From a virus, in IMG/VR virus record IMGVR_UViG_3300017750_000147, positions 1 to 21,186 of that record: 21,186 nt of DNA, one strand, 5' to 3'. Within the stretch, counting starts at the first letter, position 1, and the number at the start of each line of letters is the position of its first letter. A program made the position numbers and the translations under genes. Positions 5,867-12,698 of the stretch are shown piece by piece. Under the pieces are notes generated by a model. It ran no database searches. It was not told where the DNA came from and worked only from the letters and a program-made list of their open reading frames with translations.

Positions 5867-7686
5867 TGGATCTTATTACGTTAGACTTTGAGACGTATTA
5901 CGACAAAGATTTCTCACTACGTAAGATGACAATGGAAGCCTACATTCGTGACCCTCGCTTTGAGGTGATCGGTGTAGGTGTTAAACTGAATAGTGGTGAG
6001 ACTGAATGGGCAAGTGGTACGCATGAGCAGATTAGTAGTTATCTACATTCTTTTGATTGGAGCAACGCTATGCTCCTTTGCCATAACACTTTGTTCGACG
6101 GTGCTATTATTTCTTGGCTCTTTGATATACAACCTCGCGTCTATGCTGATACTCTTTGCATTGCTCGCGCACTACACGGTGTCGAGGTTGGTGGATCTCT
6201 TCATGTGCTTAGTCAAAGGTATAATATTGGAACTAAAGGCACGGAAATTTTAAATGCCGTAGGTAAACGTAGAGAAGACTTTACACCAGAAGAACTTAGT
6301 AGGTATGGTGACTACTGTGTCAACGATGTAGAGTTAACCTATAAGTTGTTTATGCTTATGGGTAAGAACTTTCCTAAACAAGAGATGCGCATCATTGACA
6401 TGACATTGCGTATGTTCACCGAACCAATGCTAGACCTAGACATTGGACTACTTCAAGAACACCTAGAAAATACCATCAAGATAAAAGAAGATTTGATAGA
6501 GTCAAGTGGTGTCACACGTGAACAGCTAATGAGTAACCCCAAATTTGCCGAACTACTGGTATCAATGAATGTCGATCCCCCGATGAAAACAAGTCTCACA
6601 ACAGGCAAAGAAACCTACGCATTCGCAAAAAGTGATGAGGGATTTAAAGCGTTACAAGAACACGAAGACCCACGTGTACAGGCACTTGTTACTGCACGTT
6701 TGGGTACTAAAAGTACGCTAGAAGAATCACGTACTGAGAGGTTTATAGGTATTGCTAAACGCGGATTAATACCTATCCCAGTGAGGTACTATGCCGCGCA
6801 TACAGGTAGATGGGGTGGTGATGACAAAATCAACATACAAAACCTACCCAGTCGCGGTGCTAATGGTAAGAAGTTGAAGTCCAGTATCATCGCGCCAGTA
6901 GGTTACACACTAGTTGATTGTGATTCATCACAAATCGAGGCACGTGTACTTGCATGGTTGGCAGGGCAAGACGATCTAGTCCAAGCCTTTGCTGACAACG
7001 AAGATGTGTATGTCAAAATGGCATCTAAGATATACAACGTCAAAGAGAAAGACGTTACCAAAGAGCAGAGGTTTGTAGGTAAGAGTACGATACTTGGTGC
7101 AGGTTATGGCATGGGTGCGGTTCGGTTTGCTGAGCAGTTGGGAGCGTTTGGTACAAAGATAGAAGTAGATGAGGCACGTAGGATTATATCTATCTACAGA
7201 GATTCAAATTGGAGAATAGCTCAATTCTGGCGTGAGTGTCAGAACATGTTAGTGAGTATGTCTCGAGGAGAGGCAGGTGCAGTGGGTACAAACAACCTAC
7301 TTACCTACAGAGATAACTCGATAAAGTTGCCAAGTGGTCTGCGTATGCGGTATGGTGACTTAAATTATGAACAAGGCGAACGCGGTTTAGAGTTTAGTTA
7401 CATGACAAGGCGTGGTCGCACAAGGATCTACGGTGGTAAGGTTACAGAGAATGTGTGCCAAGCTATCGCTAGGTGCATCATGGGTGAACAGATGTTGGCT
7501 ATTGCCAAGCGGTACAAGCCTGTATTAACAGTGCATGATTCCGTGGTATGCTGTGTACCTGATGATGAGTTAGAAGAGGCTAGACAATACATAGAAGATT
7601 GTATGAGTACGACACCTTCATGGGCAGAAGGTATGCCTATAACGTGTGAGTCTGGCATTGGTAAATCTTATGGAGACTGTGAATAA
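5866..7686 (+). CDS. polA: Family A DNA polymerase with 3'-5' exonuclease
   Basis: The 606-aa replicative polymerase has a DnaQ-like proofreading domain: D7 and E9 in TLDFETYY, HNTLFD as Exo II, and YCVNDVELTYK as Exo III. The polymerase core follows: motif A D353 to E358 (DSSQIE), motif B from QRFVGKSTILGAGYG, and motif C H557-D558 (VHDS). The residue aligned with E. coli Pol I Phe762 is Leu410, a variation known among phage polymerases. There is no 5'-3' exonuclease domain, as usual in phages. It starts in a TAATG overlap with DUF3310 and overlaps the next gene by 1 nt. It would copy the phage genome with the downstream primase-helicase and ssDNA-binding protein. Confidence 0.97.
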   Translation: MDLITLDFETYYDKDFSLRKMTMEAYIRDPRFEVIGVGVKLNSGETEWASGTHEQISSYLHSFDWSNAMLLCHNTLFDGAIISWLFDIQPRVYADTLCIARALHGVEVGGSLHVLSQRYNIGTKGTEILNAVGKRREDFTPEELSRYGDYCVNDVELTYKLFMLMGKNFPKQEMRIIDMTLRMFTEPMLDLDIGLLQEHLENTIKIKEDLIESSGVTREQLMSNPKFAELLVSMNVDPPMKTSLTTGKETYAFAKSDEGFKALQEHEDPRVQALVTARLGTKSTLEESRTERFIGIAKRGLIPIPVRYYAAHTGRWGGDDKINIQNLPSRGANGKKLKSSIIAPVGYTLVDCDSSQIEARVLAWLAGQDDLVQAFADNEDVYVKMASKIYNVKEKDVTKEQRFVGKSTILGAGYGMGAVRFAEQLGAFGTKIEVDEARRIISIYRDSNWRIAQFWRECQNMLVSMSRGEAGAVGTNNLLTYRDNSIKLPSGLRMRYGDLNYEQGERGLEFSYMTRRGRTRIYGGKVTENVCQAIARCIMGEQMLAIAKRYKPVLTVHDSVVCCVPDDELEEARQYIEDCMSTTPSWAEGMPITCESGIGKSYGDCE

Positions 7687-7889
7687 TGGCTAAAGATAAA
7701 ATAGAAAAAGCAATCAAAGAAGCACATGAAGTGGCTGATGAAGCTATTGATGAACTACAAGAGGATATTACAGAGGCACGTAACTCTGTTATGGAATGGC
7801 TACACACGGAACGCACTTTCAAGCAAGCTGAACTTCTTGTAGCAGGTCTAGGTGTACTAGCAATAATCTGGGCTGTAGGTAGCATGTAA
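7686..7889 (+). CDS. Small single-pass membrane protein (67 aa)
   Basis: An N-terminal amphipathic, acid-rich helix (residues 1-48) is followed by a hydrophobic segment, LLVAGLGVLAIIWAVGSM, at the extreme C-terminus. This is a tail-anchor-like layout. It overlaps the polymerase stop and the next start by 1 nt each (TAATG), so it is locked into the replication operon. The layout recalls the small membrane-bound ElaB/YqjD-type proteins, but this is only a resemblance. It could tether replication factors to the membrane or do something unrelated. Confidence 0.75.
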   Translation: MAKDKIEKAIKEAHEVADEAIDELQEDITEARNSVMEWLHTERTFKQAELLVAGLGVLAIIWAVGSM

Positions 7890-8560
7890 TGAGCATAACG
7901 CCTTGGTCATTCAGTAAAATTAAATCCTTTGAACAATGCCCAAAGAAGTTTTATCATCTAAAGGTAGCGAAGGATTATAAAGAGCCTGAGACTGAGGCGA
8001 TGCTTTATGGTACTGCTGTGCACGAAGCGGCAGAGGAGTACATTCGAGATGGAAAGCCGTTACCCCCTGAGTACGATTATATAAAAGCCCCACTAGATTC
8101 ATTGAACATGAAACAGGGGAACAAACTTTGTGAATACGAGATGGGGTTGACGGCTGACCTTGAACCTTGTGGGTTCTGGGACGATAACTGTTGGTACAGG
8201 GGTATAGCTGATTTAGTTATACTTGACGAAGAAAACAAAACTGCTTGGGTAATAGATTACAAGACAAGCAAGAACACACGTTATGCTGACAAGGGACAGT
8301 TAGAACTTATGGCGTTGTGTGTATTTAAACATTTTCCTGAAATTGAGACTGTACGTGGCGGTCTTTTGTTTGTAGTATGTAACGAGTTAATACGTGATAC
8401 TTACAAGTCAAGCTCCGCTGGTAAGTTATGGGAAAAGTGGTTAGCTGATTACAACCGCATGGAACAGGCGTGGAAAAAAGATGTATGGAATGCTCACCAA
8501 AGTGGGTTATGTAAACGACATTGCATTGTTACAGAATGCGTGCATAATGGTAGACACTGA
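7889..8560 (+). CDS. Cas4/RecB-like PD-(D/E)XK nuclease
   Basis: The 223-aa protein has the RecB/Cas4 nuclease pattern: N-terminal SFSKIKSFEQCPKKFYH, GTAVHEAAE (metal-binding His), GIADLVI (Asp), VIDYKTSK (catalytic D-Y-K) and the QLELMAL helix with Gln. One Cys near the N-terminus (C17) and three near the C-terminus (C208, C212, C217) match the iron-sulphur cluster layout of Cas4 and AddB. It probably resects or trims phage DNA ends with the helicase encoded downstream. It is not accompanied by Cas1 or Cas2, so no CRISPR role is implied. Start and stop overlap neighbours by 1 nt. Confidence 0.93.
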   Translation: MSITPWSFSKIKSFEQCPKKFYHLKVAKDYKEPETEAMLYGTAVHEAAEEYIRDGKPLPPEYDYIKAPLDSLNMKQGNKLCEYEMGLTADLEPCGFWDDNCWYRGIADLVILDEENKTAWVIDYKTSKNTRYADKGQLELMALCVFKHFPEIETVRGGLLFVVCNELIRDTYKSSSAGKLWEKWLADYNRMEQAWKKDVWNAHQSGLCKRHCIVTECVHNGRH

Positions 8561-8799
8561 TGAGAAAGAAACGTAAAAAACAAGTTAATGCTCCTGTTGG
8601 CAGTGAAACCTTTGAAAGAAGAATGGAACGCCAACGTGCTAGGCGTGCGTTTGATAAAAAGAATGGTAAAGCCGCACGCAAAGGTAAAGATATAAGTCAC
8701 AACAAGATGTTAAAGAACGGTGGCAGTAATAAAGATGGTTACAAATTAGAAAGTCCTAGTAAGAATAGATCTAGGAATGGGCATAAGCCTAAGAAATAG
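8560..8799 (+). CDS. Small basic HNH-like protein (79 aa)
   Basis: The start overlaps the nuclease stop by 1 nt (TGATG). The product is very basic, with Lys/Arg clusters at both ends. Residues 40-73 (KGKDISHNKMLKNGGSN, then SPSKNRSRNG) resemble the DHxxPLxxGG...N...NR core of small phage HNH nucleases I recall, but the usual Asp before His is Ser here (S46-H47). It may be a small HNH-type nuclease, a degenerate relative, or a DNA-binding accessory protein. Activity is doubtful without the first acidic residue. Confidence 0.7.
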   Translation: MRKKRKKQVNAPVGSETFERRMERQRARRAFDKKNGKAARKGKDISHNKMLKNGGSNKDGYKLESPSKNRSRNGHKPKK

Positions 8800-8901
8800 T
8801 TTTTGCTTGGTGTGTCAGACGCTTAGCTTGATGCGTCGTTAAACAACGTGGTTCGTTCCTCCTCCTTTGCGGTGCTTATAACCACAAAAATCGAGTTAGC
8901 T

Positions 8902-9012
8902 ATGGGTTCGATTAAAGTCCCACATAGCAGACCTAGCCCCATCTGTAGCGACATCGGGGCTAATTTTATCGTAGACGGACACCGTTTTACGAGGTTCACT
9001 GATGGAGAATAA
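8902..9012 (+). CDS. Possible small ORF (36 aa) before the helicase
   Basis: ATG 8902 opens a 36-codon frame (begins MGSIKVPHSRPSP, ends RFTRFTDGE) that stops at TAA 9010-9012, three bases before the helicase TTG. A GTG at 8848 in the same frame would give 54 aa. The tight fit to the next start agrees with gene packing here. The ribosome-binding site is weak, codon use is unremarkable, and a 7-bp stem lies within it, so it may be chance openness. Confidence 0.28.
   Translation: MGSIKVPHSRPSPICSDIGANFIVDGHRFTRFTDGE
8934..8967 (+). terminator. Candidate hairpin terminator or attenuator
   Basis: TAGCCCC (8934-8940) pairs perfectly with GGGGCTA (8956-8962), with a possible inner TGT/ACA stem capped by AGCG. 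AATTTTAT follows, a short and imperfect T tract. It could end or attenuate transcription from the polymerase operon before the helicase gene. No strong promoter is seen between it and the helicase start, so full termination is unlikely. Confidence 0.4.
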
Positions 9013-9015
9013 AAA

Positions 9016-10551
9016 TTGAAGATAGTAGATAACCGCGCACTGTTACTTAACCTAAGATCACCCGGGCGGGTTACGAGTGTTATACCAAAGAGTAAGAAGT
9101 TATCAGAACATGAAGTATTAGTTAATTGGGGAGTTGATGAAGTGCAAGTATTACGTAACATAGGTATCAATGCGCCTTCACCTATTGAAGGTAAGTATGA
9201 GTGGACAGGTAGATACGATCCGTACGAACACCAAAAATCTACAGCAAGTTTCTTTACGCTAAATAAAAAATCATTTTGTTTTAATGAACAAGGTACAGGC
9301 AAGACAGCCAGTGCTATTTGGGCATCAGATTACTTGTTAAATCAGGGCAAGATAAACAGGGTGTTAGTTATATGCCCTCTATCTATTATGGAATCGGCAT
9401 GGCGTAACGACTTATTTAATTTTGCCATGCACCGCAAGGTAGATGTAGCGTATGGTTCAGCCAAGAAGCGCAGAGAGATAATCGAAGGTGACGCTGAGTA
9501 CGTGATAATAAATTACGATGGTGTGGAGATTGTACAAGAATCTGTACAACAAGGTGGCTTTGATTTAATTATTGTAGATGAAGCTACACACTATAAGAAT
9601 GTACAGACCAAGCGGTGGAAGACACTTAACAAGTTAGTGGGTAAGGATACTTGGTTGTGGATGATGACAGGTACACCTGCGGCACAAAGTCCAACCGATG
9701 CGTTTGGCATAGCTAAACTTGTAAACCCAACCGCACTACCTCGGTTTTTTGGATCGTTTCGAGACCAAGTAATGGTCAAGGTAACAAACTTCAAGTGGAT
9801 ACCAAAAGACGATGCTACTGACAGGGTGCACCGAGTCTTACAACCTGCCATACGTTACACCAAAGAAGAGTGCCTAGATTTACCACCTATGGTTTATGTT
9901 AAGCGTGAAGTAGACATGACTGCGCAACAAAATAAATACTACAAAGAATTAAAGAACAAGATGATTATGCAAGCAGCAGGGGAGCAAATCACCGCTGCGA
10001 ATGCGGCAGTAAACATGAACAAGTTACTCCAAATATCATCTGGCGCTGTATATACCGATACTGGTGAGTCATTGGAGTTTGATATAACTAAAAGATATAA
10101 AGTGCTACGTGAGGTCATTGATGAGTCAAGTAAGAAAGTTCTAGTCTTTGTACCTTTCAGACATACCATACAGTTACTCACTGACAAGCTACGCAAAGAT
10201 GGTATATCCACAGAGGTAATCAATGGTGATGTACCTGCACCCAAACGTACTGATATATTTAAACGCTTTCAAGAACAAGACGACCCAAAAGTTTTAGTTA
10301 TCCAACCACAGTCTGCGGCACACGGTGTAACACTTACAGCGGCAAACACTGTGGTGTGGTGGTCGCCCACCAGTTCGTTAGAAACGTACGCGCAAGCGAA
10401 TGCTAGGGTGCACAGATCAGGTCAGGATCAGAAGTGTACGATTGTCCACCTACAAGGATCTTACGTAGAGAAACGTGTTTACACATTATTGGACAATAGA
10501 ATAGACATACACACAAAAATGATTGACTTATATAAAGAAATACTTGACTAG
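9016..10551 (+). CDS. SNF2-like DEAD/DEAH superfamily 2 helicase
   Basis: The 511-aa protein is an SF2 helicase/translocase of the SNF2 type. Motif I is EQGTGKT (91-97), motif II DEATH (188-192), motif III MMTGTPAAQSP, motif V near SAAHGVTLTAANTVVWW, and motif VI QANARVHRSGQ (460-470) with both arginines. These bind ATP and couple hydrolysis to movement on DNA. The start is TTG 9016 with GGAG at 9004-9007 and 8-nt spacing; no ATG in frame fits better. Similar proteins occur in phage replication clusters, probably aiding fork remodelling or recombination. The primase-helicase downstream is the likelier replicative helicase, so this may be a repair or restart factor. Confidence 0.94.
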   Translation: MKIVDNRALLLNLRSPGRVTSVIPKSKKLSEHEVLVNWGVDEVQVLRNIGINAPSPIEGKYEWTGRYDPYEHQKSTASFFTLNKKSFCFNEQGTGKTASAIWASDYLLNQGKINRVLVICPLSIMESAWRNDLFNFAMHRKVDVAYGSAKKRREIIEGDAEYVIINYDGVEIVQESVQQGGFDLIIVDEATHYKNVQTKRWKTLNKLVGKDTWLWMMTGTPAAQSPTDAFGIAKLVNPTALPRFFGSFRDQVMVKVTNFKWIPKDDATDRVHRVLQPAIRYTKEECLDLPPMVYVKREVDMTAQQNKYYKELKNKMIMQAAGEQITAANAAVNMNKLLQISSGAVYTDTGESLEFDITKRYKVLREVIDESSKKVLVFVPFRHTIQLLTDKLRKDGISTEVINGDVPAPKRTDIFKRFQEQDDPKVLVIQPQSAAHGVTLTAANTVVWWSPTSSLETYAQANARVHRSGQDQKCTIVHLQGSYVEKRVYTLLDNRIDIHTKMIDLYKEILD

Positions 10552-10572
10552 TACACAATCATACGCTATTTT
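10544..10572 (+). promoter_or_regulatory. Candidate sigma70-like promoter
   Basis: TTGACT (10544-10549) and TATTTT (10567-10572) are exactly 17 bp apart, matching the consensus at 5 and 4 of 6 positions. They lie across the end of the helicase gene and a 49-bp gap before ATG 10601, which has AAAGGAG upstream. This could drive the genes for the coiled-coil, HTH and ssDNA-binding proteins. The match is good but unproven. Confidence 0.4.
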
Positions 10573-10600
10573 GTCTATCCCTTTTGTAAAGGAGCGTTAA

Positions 10601-10999
10601 ATGAGTGAAGAAAAGTTAACTGCTGAGAAGCTAACTACTGTTTATTTGAAGATAAAAGATAAGCGTAGTGAGTTATCAGCAGAGTTTAAAGAGAAAGATG
10701 CTGAGTTATCCGAGCAGTTAAATAAAGTTAAGAAGGCTTTGTTGGAATACTGTCAGGAAGAAGGTGTCGATAGTGTAAGAACTTCTGCGGGATTGTTTTA
10801 CCGTTCTGCTCGTACACGTTATTGGACTAGTGATTGGTCTTCAATGCACGAGTTTATTCTTGAGCATGAAGCACCTGAACTGTTAGATAAACGTGTGAAT
10901 CAGGGCAACATGAAACAGTTTTTGGAAGAGAACCCCGACCTTGTACCTAAAGGTCTTAACGTAGATTCTGAATACGTTGTATCAGTAAGGAGAAAATGA
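10601..10999 (+). CDS. Conserved phage protein with N-terminal coiled coil (132 aa)
   Basis: ATG 10601 follows AAAGGAG. Residues 10-55 are a charged heptad-like helix (KDKRSELSAEFKEKDAEL), then a compact domain with TRYWTSDWSSMHEFI and KRVNQGNMKQFLEENPDL and a final VSVRRK strand. I recall similar sequences in other phage genomes near recombination or replication genes, without a proven function. The long helix followed by a small domain recalls host-nuclease-inhibitor-like proteins such as Gam only loosely. Its stop overlaps the HTH gene by 4 nt. Confidence 0.72.
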   Translation: MSEEKLTAEKLTTVYLKIKDKRSELSAEFKEKDAELSEQLNKVKKALLEYCQEEGVDSVRTSAGLFYRSARTRYWTSDWSSMHEFILEHEAPELLDKRVNQGNMKQFLEENPDLVPKGLNVDSEYVVSVRRK

Positions 11000-11244
11000 T
11001 GTCAGATAATTTTGTTCCAATCGGTGACGTAGCAGATAAGTTTAGTGTATCTAAACACACAGTCAGGCAGTGGTTGCGTAAAGGCAAGATCCCTGCGGAT
11101 ATGTATGTGAAGATCGGTAACACTTATCGTTACAACCTTCAAGGGATTGAAAACGCCTTTTTGAATACCAATAAAGATTCGGTAGTAGAAGAGGCGGTCA
11201 GTGACTATGAGTTTGGCACTGACATGTTAGACGAGGACTTCTAA
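10996..11244 (+). CDS. MerR/excisionase-like HTH DNA-binding protein
   Basis: The 82-aa product begins with a winged-helix HTH of the MerR/Xis type: PIGDVADKFSVSKHTVRQWL (about residues 8-27), RKGKIPADMYVKIGNTYRYN, then a helix ending in an acidic tail. This fold binds DNA, as in excisionases, terminase small subunits or regulators. ATG 10996 overlaps the previous stop (ATGATG); ATG 10999 is equally possible. It is the only clear small DNA-binding regulator in the window and so a candidate for the 17-bp palindrome, but nothing links them directly. The stop overlaps the next start by 1 nt. Confidence 0.82.
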   Translation: MMSDNFVPIGDVADKFSVSKHTVRQWLRKGKIPADMYVKIGNTYRYNLQGIENAFLNTNKDSVVEEAVSDYEFGTDMLDEDF

Positions 11245-11903
11245 TGAGAAGGTTGAGCATACGTGGTGGTACGTTTACCGACATTGCTGATAGGGAGCAA
11301 ACTCCTTTAGGTGATATGGTAAATGTAATCATCGTGAATGCCGCGCCTGTATCAAGATCATATTTTGGTAATGAGTTTGACCCTAACAAGTCTACTGCGC
11401 CAGTCTGTTGGTCTGATGATACACAACGACCCTCTACCAAGGTATTAGAGGATAACGTGCAATCACGTAGGTGTATGGACTGTACACAGAATGTACGTGG
11501 TTCTGGTGAGCATGGTGGTAGGGCTTGTCGGTTTCAACAACGACTTGCTGTTGTGTTTGAAGGAGATCTCGAAGAGGTGTATCAGTTGCAGATACCTGCC
11601 AGTTCTATATTCGGCAGAGCGCAAGGTGGTAACATGGGTATGCAAGAGTATGCTCGTCACCTATCTTCACATGATACGTCTGTTATTGCTGTCGTTACAA
11701 ACATTACGTTTGATAAAGATAGTGTTGTTCCAAAACTTTATTTTAAACCTATGCGACCTATTGAGAAAGGTGATGGGCTAAAGATAGCAGAGATGGTGGT
11801 ACACGAAGATACAAAACGTGCTATCACATCGTTCGTCCCTGTAACTAGCGAACCCTCACCCTTCGGCAAAGTGGAAGGTGGGTTTGATATAAATGCAAAC
11901 TAA
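11244..11903 (+). CDS. Cys4 phage protein next to ssDNA-binding gene (219 aa)
   Basis: The protein has four cysteines (C55, C77, C80, C95; the last three in RRCMDCTQN and GRACRF) that could bind zinc. It ends with SPFGKVEGGF, and the next gene, a probable ssDNA-binding protein, carries the same PFGKVEGGF. I recall similar proteins with this Cys pattern in other phages, without known function. The adjacency and shared motif suggest a role in DNA binding or partner recruitment. The start overlaps the HTH stop by 1 nt (TAATG). A zinc-containing nucleic-acid-binding role is inferred, not shown. Confidence 0.72.
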   Translation: MRRLSIRGGTFTDIADREQTPLGDMVNVIIVNAAPVSRSYFGNEFDPNKSTAPVCWSDDTQRPSTKVLEDNVQSRRCMDCTQNVRGSGEHGGRACRFQQRLAVVFEGDLEEVYQLQIPASSIFGRAQGGNMGMQEYARHLSSHDTSVIAVVTNITFDKDSVVPKLYFKPMRPIEKGDGLKIAEMVVHEDTKRAITSFVPVTSEPSPFGKVEGGFDINAN

Positions 11904-11915
11904 GGTAAATTAATT

Positions 11916-12617
11916 ATGGCTAATACAAATAGCAGTTATATTATAGAAAACGTTGAGGCTCTCTGGCCTCGTATTAATAAACCATACCGTTTTGATAACG
12001 CAGAAAATCGCACTGTACCGTGTACCGCGTTTGACGATGGTGCTAAATACGAGATTAAATTTCGTATGACAAAAGATCAAGCTAAGGCTTTGTATCTTGA
12101 AATGTGTAAGGCGTATGAAGAACGCAAAGAAAAAGGGTGGCCTGAGAAAGTTGATAACCCATTCACCAAAGATGACGATGGTATGTATGTGTACAAAGCC
12201 ACGTTGAAAGGTGCGTATGGTAAAGAGGCTACACTTAAACCTGTACAAGTGGACTCTAATGGGAGTAAACTACCAGAAGATTTCATGTTAACCACAGGCA
12301 GTACAGTCAATGTGGCTGTAATCTTTGTGCCCTATAACATGCGTGAAGCAGGAATCTCACTACGTTTGAAAGCGGTACAAGTAATTAAATATGTACCTAT
12401 GGAATCTAGCACGCCATTCGGTAAGGTTGAAGGTGGCTTTACATTCCAGAAAGATGATAACCCTTTTGAGGTTGTTGAAGCTAAACCTACTACCAATGTT
12501 ATTGAAGGTGAGTTTGGTGATACACCTGAACCAAAGAAAGTCAGTAAAAAAGCAACACCTAAACCAAAAAAGACTGACGCTGATCTTGCATCAATCGTAG
12601 ACGACTGGGACGACTAG
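11916..12617 (+). CDS. Probable phage ssDNA-binding protein (gp2.5-like)
   Basis: The 233-aa product has a beta-rich core (about residues 1-165) followed by a flexible Lys/Pro linker (PKKVSKKATPKPKK) and an acidic aromatic tail, ADLASIVDDWDD. That layout is typical of phage ssDNA-binding proteins such as T7 gp2.5, whose tail contacts polymerase and helicase. It lies 12 nt after the Cys4 gene, shares PFGKVEGGF with it (positions 12414-12440), and precedes the primase-helicase, all consistent with coating single strands at the fork. The specific family is inferred by layout, not by a catalytic signature. Two hairpins overlap and follow its stop. Confidence 0.75.
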   Translation: MANTNSSYIIENVEALWPRINKPYRFDNAENRTVPCTAFDDGAKYEIKFRMTKDQAKALYLEMCKAYEERKEKGWPEKVDNPFTKDDDGMYVYKATLKGAYGKEATLKPVQVDSNGSKLPEDFMLTTGSTVNVAVIFVPYNMREAGISLRLKAVQVIKYVPMESSTPFGKVEGGFTFQKDDNPFEVVEAKPTTNVIEGEFGDTPEPKKVSKKATPKPKKTDADLASIVDDWDD

Positions 12618-12622
12618 TCCCA
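12606..12622 (+). other. 6-bp hairpin spanning the ssDNA-binding gene stop
   Basis: TGGGAC (12606-12611) and GTCCCA (12617-12622) form a perfect stem around GACTA, with the TAG stop at 12615-12617 in loop and stem. No T tract follows. It may stabilise the abundant mRNA 3' end or be a side effect of the DDWDD tail codons. Confidence 0.35.
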
Positions 12623-12648
12623 CAAACTTAGCTAGGTATAACCGAAAA

Positions 12649-12664
12649 GGGGGCAACCGCCCCC
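12649..12664. terminator. GC-rich hairpin before the primase, minus-strand terminator-like
   Basis: GGGGGC (12649-12654) and GCCCCC (12659-12664) make a strong stem with an AACC loop. On the + strand no T run follows. On the - strand the stem is followed by TTTT (AAAA at 12645-12648 on +), so it resembles an intrinsic terminator for antisense transcription. On + it may instead partly attenuate or process the mRNA between the ssDNA-binding and primase genes. Confidence 0.45.
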
Positions 12665-12698
12665 CTGCTATCTCCACCCTCGGAATTAGGAATGTATT

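Larger units (their letters stand above)
8800..9015 (+). other. 216-bp intergenic stretch with several hairpins
   Basis: This is the only stretch of this length in the replication module without an assured gene. Visible inverted repeats are GACGC/GCGTC (8818-8822, 8833-8837), CTATG/CATAG (8900-8904, 8923-8927), and TAGCCCC/GGGGCTA (8934-8940, 8956-8962). A small open frame, 8902-9012, overlaps the last two. It may be a structured leader or noncoding RNA, a terminator region, or a small gene. No tRNA fold is found. Confidence 0.45.

Noticed and set aside
7889-8560. CRISPR-Cas locus suggested by the Cas4-like nuclease
   Set aside because: No repeats with spacers and no Cas1 or Cas2 are present; stand-alone Cas4-like nucleases are common in phages.
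8900-8927. tRNA-like T-arm (GGGTTCGATTAAAGTCCC)
   Set aside because: The loop is too long for a T-loop, and no acceptor stem, anticodon arm or CCA can be placed around it.
8823-9302. 159-aa minus-strand open frame
   Set aside because: It lies opposite the start of the well-supported helicase gene, has no ribosome-binding site or recognisable motif, and mirrors the + strand frame.
12637-12642. TATAAC as a -10 box before the primase
   Set aside because: No acceptable -35 box lies 16-18 bp upstream; the sequence there is CTAGTC.
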